Positions 7,171 to 9,338 of a stretch of 9,338 nt of DNA are shown in pieces; within the stretch, counting starts at the first letter, position 1; every line of letters begins with the position of its first letter. Below the pieces are notes generated by a model that was given only the letters and a program-made list of their open reading frames with translations, was not told the origin of the DNA and searched no databases. Source of the DNA: Syntrophaceae bacterium (lineage in GTDB: Bacteria > Desulfobacterota > Syntrophia > Syntrophales > UBA2185). The stretch lies in contig JAFNGM010000110.1 of the NCBI GenBank assembly GCA_017885225.1, forward strand, positions 17,188 through 26,525. Direction: 5' to 3'. The position numbers were made by a program, and so were the translations under genes.

Positions 7171-8343
7171 ATGAATGAAGTTTTTATTGTCAGCGCCGTG
7201 AGGACGCCTATCGGCAGGCAGAATGGATATTTAAGAAACTGGTCAGCTCCCGAACTTCTCGGAACTGTATTGGATGAAGCAGTCCGCAGGATTGATCTCG
7301 ATCCTTCAATTGTGGACGATGTAATCACCGGCACCGTGTATCAGGTCGGTGAGCAGGGCTTCACCCTGGCACGCATGGGGGTACTGGCGGCAAAGTTTCC
7401 AATCACCATCCCCGGCGTCTCTGTGAACCGTCAGTGCGGGAGCAGTCTCACCGCCATCCAGCTCGCCTACGGCATGGTCGCTTCAGGAACGATGGATGTG
7501 GTAATTGCGAGCGGATGTGAACTCCTCACGAAGTACGGGATGTTTTCGGATCTGAACGGCACCCTGCATACGGGAAAACCCATGGGGAATCCCTTCGGGA
7601 AATTTTACACTGAGAAGCATGGCATACCGGATCAGATCAAAGCGGCACAGATGATCGCAGACACATGGGGAATCACGCGCGAAGAGTGTCACGAGTTTGC
7701 CATCGCAAGTCATAAAAAGGCTCACGCGGCAACCATGAACGGATATTTCAAAAACGAGATTCTGCCCATGAAAGGCGTCGATAAAGACGGTATTGCAATT
7801 GTTCGCGATACGGATGAAACCATCAGACCTGAGACTACTCAGGAGGCACTTTTTTCTCTCAAGGTTCTGCCGAACACCAAATGGATAACGGCCGGTATAT
7901 CGAGTACCATCACCGATGGCGCGTCTGCCGTGGTTCTCATGAGCGGAGAGAAAGTAAAGGAATGCAAGCTGAATCCGATGGCCCGTGTTGTCGCAAATGC
8001 CGTTATCGGGTCCGATCCGGAGATCATGCTTACAGGTCCCCTTTATGTAACCCCCAAAGTATTAAAAAAAGCCGGTCTTTCCATGGATGAAATTGACATC
8101 TTCGAAATCAATGAGGCCTTCGCACCGATACCTCTTGCCTGGGCCAAGGAGCTGAACGCGGATCCGGGCAAATTGAATGTGAACGGCGGCGCCCTTGCCC
8201 TCGGCCATCCCGTTGGCAATTCGGGTTGTCGCCTTACCGTCACGGCAGTCAACGAGCTCATGCGGAGAAAGGCCAGGTATGCCCTTGTTTCGCTCTGTAC
8301 GGGCGGCGGAATGGCTCCCGCGACTGTTTTTGAAAGGACCTGA
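7171..8343 (+). CDS. Acetyl-CoA acyltransferase / 3-ketoacyl-CoA thiolase (second thiolase of the operon)
   Basis: Cleaves 3-ketoacyl-CoA with CoA to acetyl-CoA plus a shorter acyl-CoA. It is complete at 390 residues, with AAGGGG (7159-7164) six bases before ATG 7171. The classical thiolase active site is complete: nucleophile Cys89 (VNRQCGSS), Asn314 (EINEAF), His346 (LGHPVGNSG), and Cys376 (SLCTGGG). Unlike the FadI protein upstream, it has Asn rather than His in the EINEAF motif, so it belongs to a different thiolase branch. GEQG near residue 60, TAGISSTITDGASAVVL, and LAWAKELNADPGKLNVNGG resemble, from memory, degradative thiolases of the FadA5 type more than AtoB. Substrate size is therefore open. 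It sits 113 bases after hbd, the longest gap in the operon, and is the last rightward gene before the terminator. Confidence 0.94.
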   Translation: MNEVFIVSAVRTPIGRQNGYLRNWSAPELLGTVLDEAVRRIDLDPSIVDDVITGTVYQVGEQGFTLARMGVLAAKFPITIPGVSVNRQCGSSLTAIQLAYGMVASGTMDVVIASGCELLTKYGMFSDLNGTLHTGKPMGNPFGKFYTEKHGIPDQIKAAQMIADTWGITREECHEFAIASHKKAHAATMNGYFKNEILPMKGVDKDGIAIVRDTDETIRPETTQEALFSLKVLPNTKWITAGISSTITDGASAVVLMSGEKVKECKLNPMARVVANAVIGSDPEIMLTGPLYVTPKVLKKAGLSMDEIDIFEINEAFAPIPLAWAKELNADPGKLNVNGGALALGHPVGNSGCRLTVTAVNELMRRKARYALVSLCTGGGMAPATVFERT

Positions 8344-8360
8344 AATTAATGATTTAGCAA

Positions 8361-8402
8361 AAAGGGATACCATTCCCTGTTATGGTATCCCTTTGTATTT
8401 TT
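8361..8402. terminator. Bidirectional intrinsic terminator between convergent transcription units
   Basis: AAAGGGATACCAT (8361-8373) pairs perfectly over 13 bases with ATGGTATCCCTTT (8382-8394) around an eight-base loop. On the plus strand the stem runs into a T-rich tail (CTTTGTATTTTTCC). On the minus strand it runs into TTTTTGCT. It lies 18 bases after the thiolase stop and 26 bases from the cobS stop, so it can end both units. Confidence 0.9.
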
Positions 8403-8420
8403 CCTGTCTCACTGGAGGCT

Positions 8421-9173
8421 TCAGGAAACCATCCCTCTCATCGCTATGGCCGCCAGGGCCGGGATAATTTCCGTGATTTCACTCACGGCTCCCAGGGTAT
8501 CACCCGTGTATCCGCCGATCTTTCTGAAGCAATACACGGAAAAAAGCGCCGTCACAAGAATCGACGAAAGACATGCCGCAATGCCGATCCATTGAGCCGC
8601 AATCCATCCTGCTACAATAAGAAAGACCACCGACCACAGGACGCCGAGCCGTATTTTTCCTTTACTGAACGCCGTTACGAGGCCGCCCTCGGTCCTCACA
8701 TAGGGGAGAGCCGTCATCATCATGACCAGGGAGCATCGCCCTGCGAGAGGCATGAGCATGACAATACCGAAACGGAAAGGCAGCGAGAGAGACATCACGA
8801 GAGAGACCTTCATGGCGATCACAAATACCACAGCGATGACTCCCATGACACCTGTCCTGCTGTCTCTCATAATTTCAAGAATCTTGTCACGAGGCCGAGC
8901 ACTGAAAAAACCGTCTGCCGTGTCTGCCAGACCATCCATGTGCAATCCTCCCGATATGCCCGTCATGACCATCACAGTGATCACGCTTGCAGGGAACGGC
9001 GGCAGGATCATACCAATAAGATGATCAACGGCCGCGACGATAATCCCGATAAGCAACCCGACGACAGGGAAAAACGGAACGCATCTTTCAAGCTCCTTTT
9101 CTCCCGCAACAAAACTCTTCGGAAAAGGAATCACCGTCAAAAACTGGATGGCTGTCAATAGTGATAATATCAT
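8421..9173 (-). CDS. cobS: Adenosylcobinamide-GDP ribazoletransferase (cobalamin synthase)
   Basis: Membrane enzyme that joins adenosylcobinamide-GDP to alpha-ribazole (or its 5'-phosphate), completing the lower ligand of cobalamin. It has 250 residues, normal for CobS. Its N-terminus LLTAIQFLTVIPFPKSF is typical. The hallmark acidic motif GGLHMDGLADTADGFFSA covers residues 75-92, followed by RDKILEIMRDSRTGVMG. The C-terminal GGYTGDTLGAVSEITEI (220-236) is also conserved. Several hydrophobic stretches (about 33-75, 107-155, 174-213, 231-247) fit a polytopic inner-membrane protein. An in-frame stop (9180-9182) just upstream makes ATG 9173 the first possible ATG, but no Shine-Dalgarno is visible; the upstream bases are AT-rich. 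It lies 76 bases after cobT on the same strand. Confidence 0.95.
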   Translation of the reverse strand: MILSLLTAIQFLTVIPFPKSFVAGEKELERCVPFFPVVGLLIGIIVAAVDHLIGMILPPFPASVITVMVMTGISGGLHMDGLADTADGFFSARPRDKILEIMRDSRTGVMGVIAVVFVIAMKVSLVMSLSLPFRFGIVMLMPLAGRCSLVMMMTALPYVRTEGGLVTAFSKGKIRLGVLWSVVFLIVAGWIAAQWIGIAACLSSILVTALFSVYCFRKIGGYTGDTLGAVSEITEIIPALAAIAMRGMVS

Positions 9174-9249
9174 AATATATTAAGGATGAGAAAAAGTAGT
9201 CGGCTTCGTAAAAAATTTCCAATGGACATGTTCCGCAGTCGTTGTGATT

Positions 9250-9338
9250 TCATTTATCCGCCTTTGACACCGCCGCTTCCTCAAACGTGGCCACTTCGGT
9301 AAGAATTCGCACGGCGGCCTCAACGAGATTCATGGCAA
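9250..9338 (-). CDS. cobT: C-terminus of nicotinate-nucleotide-dimethylbenzimidazole phosphoribosyltransferase (5' part off window)
   Basis: The minus strand is open from the right edge to a TGA at 9252-9250, giving 28 full codons that read AMNLVEAAVRILTEVATFEEA and then AVSKADK. This resembles the end of CobT, where a GEGTGAA stretch (off window) is followed by a helix ending in an (M/V)ATFEEA-type segment. CobT makes alpha-ribazole phosphate, the precursor of the nucleotide loop used by CobS. The position directly upstream of cobS, a common cobT-cobS order, supports the call. Only the tail is visible, so identity rests on a short motif plus context. Confidence 0.75.
   Translation of the reverse strand, partial: AMNLVEAAVRILTEVATFEEAAVSKADK

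Noticed and set aside
8382..9161. A 259-codon plus-strand open frame opposite cobS
   Set aside because: It is longer than cobS, but its product is a His/Arg/Asp-rich low-complexity string with no recognisable fold. The minus strand carries clear CobS motifs, and this frame starts inside the terminator tail with no ribosome site.
9174..9249. Possible promoter or cobalamin riboswitch between cobT and cobS
   Set aside because: The spacer is only 76 bases, too short for a cobalamin riboswitch, and no B12-box-like motif or paired -35/-10 hexamers could be made out.

Overview
The window is a bacterial fatty-acid degradation operon read rightward (about 1-8343), ending at a convergent terminator (8361-8402). 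Leftward cobalamin nucleotide-loop genes follow (8421-9338). Base composition looks close to even. Gene content and protein style (mitochondria-like FadI/FadJ, long-chain-type acyl-CoA dehydrogenase, AMP-forming acyl-CoA synthetase, CobT/CobS) fit an anaerobic or facultative Gram-negative, with a Desulfobacterota-like (former Deltaproteobacteria) fatty-acid oxidiser as my best guess. That placement is inference; no rRNA or other marker is present.

Layout: (1) 1-609, C-terminal half of a FadI-type thiolase, cut by the window edge. (2) 623-2746, FadJ-type enoyl-CoA hydratase/3-hydroxyacyl-CoA dehydrogenase, its SD sitting just after the fadI stop. (3) 2782-4584, long-chain acyl-CoA synthetase. 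(4) 4619-6172, an acyl-CoA dehydrogenase with a fused C-terminal SCP2 lipid-binding domain. (5) 6200-7057, stand-alone 3-hydroxybutyryl-CoA-type dehydrogenase. (6) 7058-7170, spacer with a strong REP-like hairpin. (7) 7171-8343, a second, complete thiolase. (8) Bidirectional terminator. (9) Minus strand: cobS (9173-8421), preceded by the last 28 codons of cobT (9338-9250).

How the genes work together: the synthetase activates free acids to acyl-CoA, the dehydrogenase makes the 2-enoyl-CoA, and FadJ/FadI hydrate, oxidise and thiolytically cleave. The separate dehydrogenase and thiolase duplicate the last two steps, perhaps for short or structurally different chains. A full beta-oxidation spiral is therefore encoded, except the electron acceptor (ETF and its quinone oxidoreductase) and a separate short-chain crotonase, which are not in the window.

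The most noteworthy point is the acyl-CoA dehydrogenase-SCP2 fusion, which parallels eukaryotic peroxisomal fusions of SCP2 to other beta-oxidation enzymes. The rest is largely recognisable metabolism. There is no CRISPR array, tRNA, rRNA, transposase or phage gene, and no gene-free stretch longer than about 115 bases.
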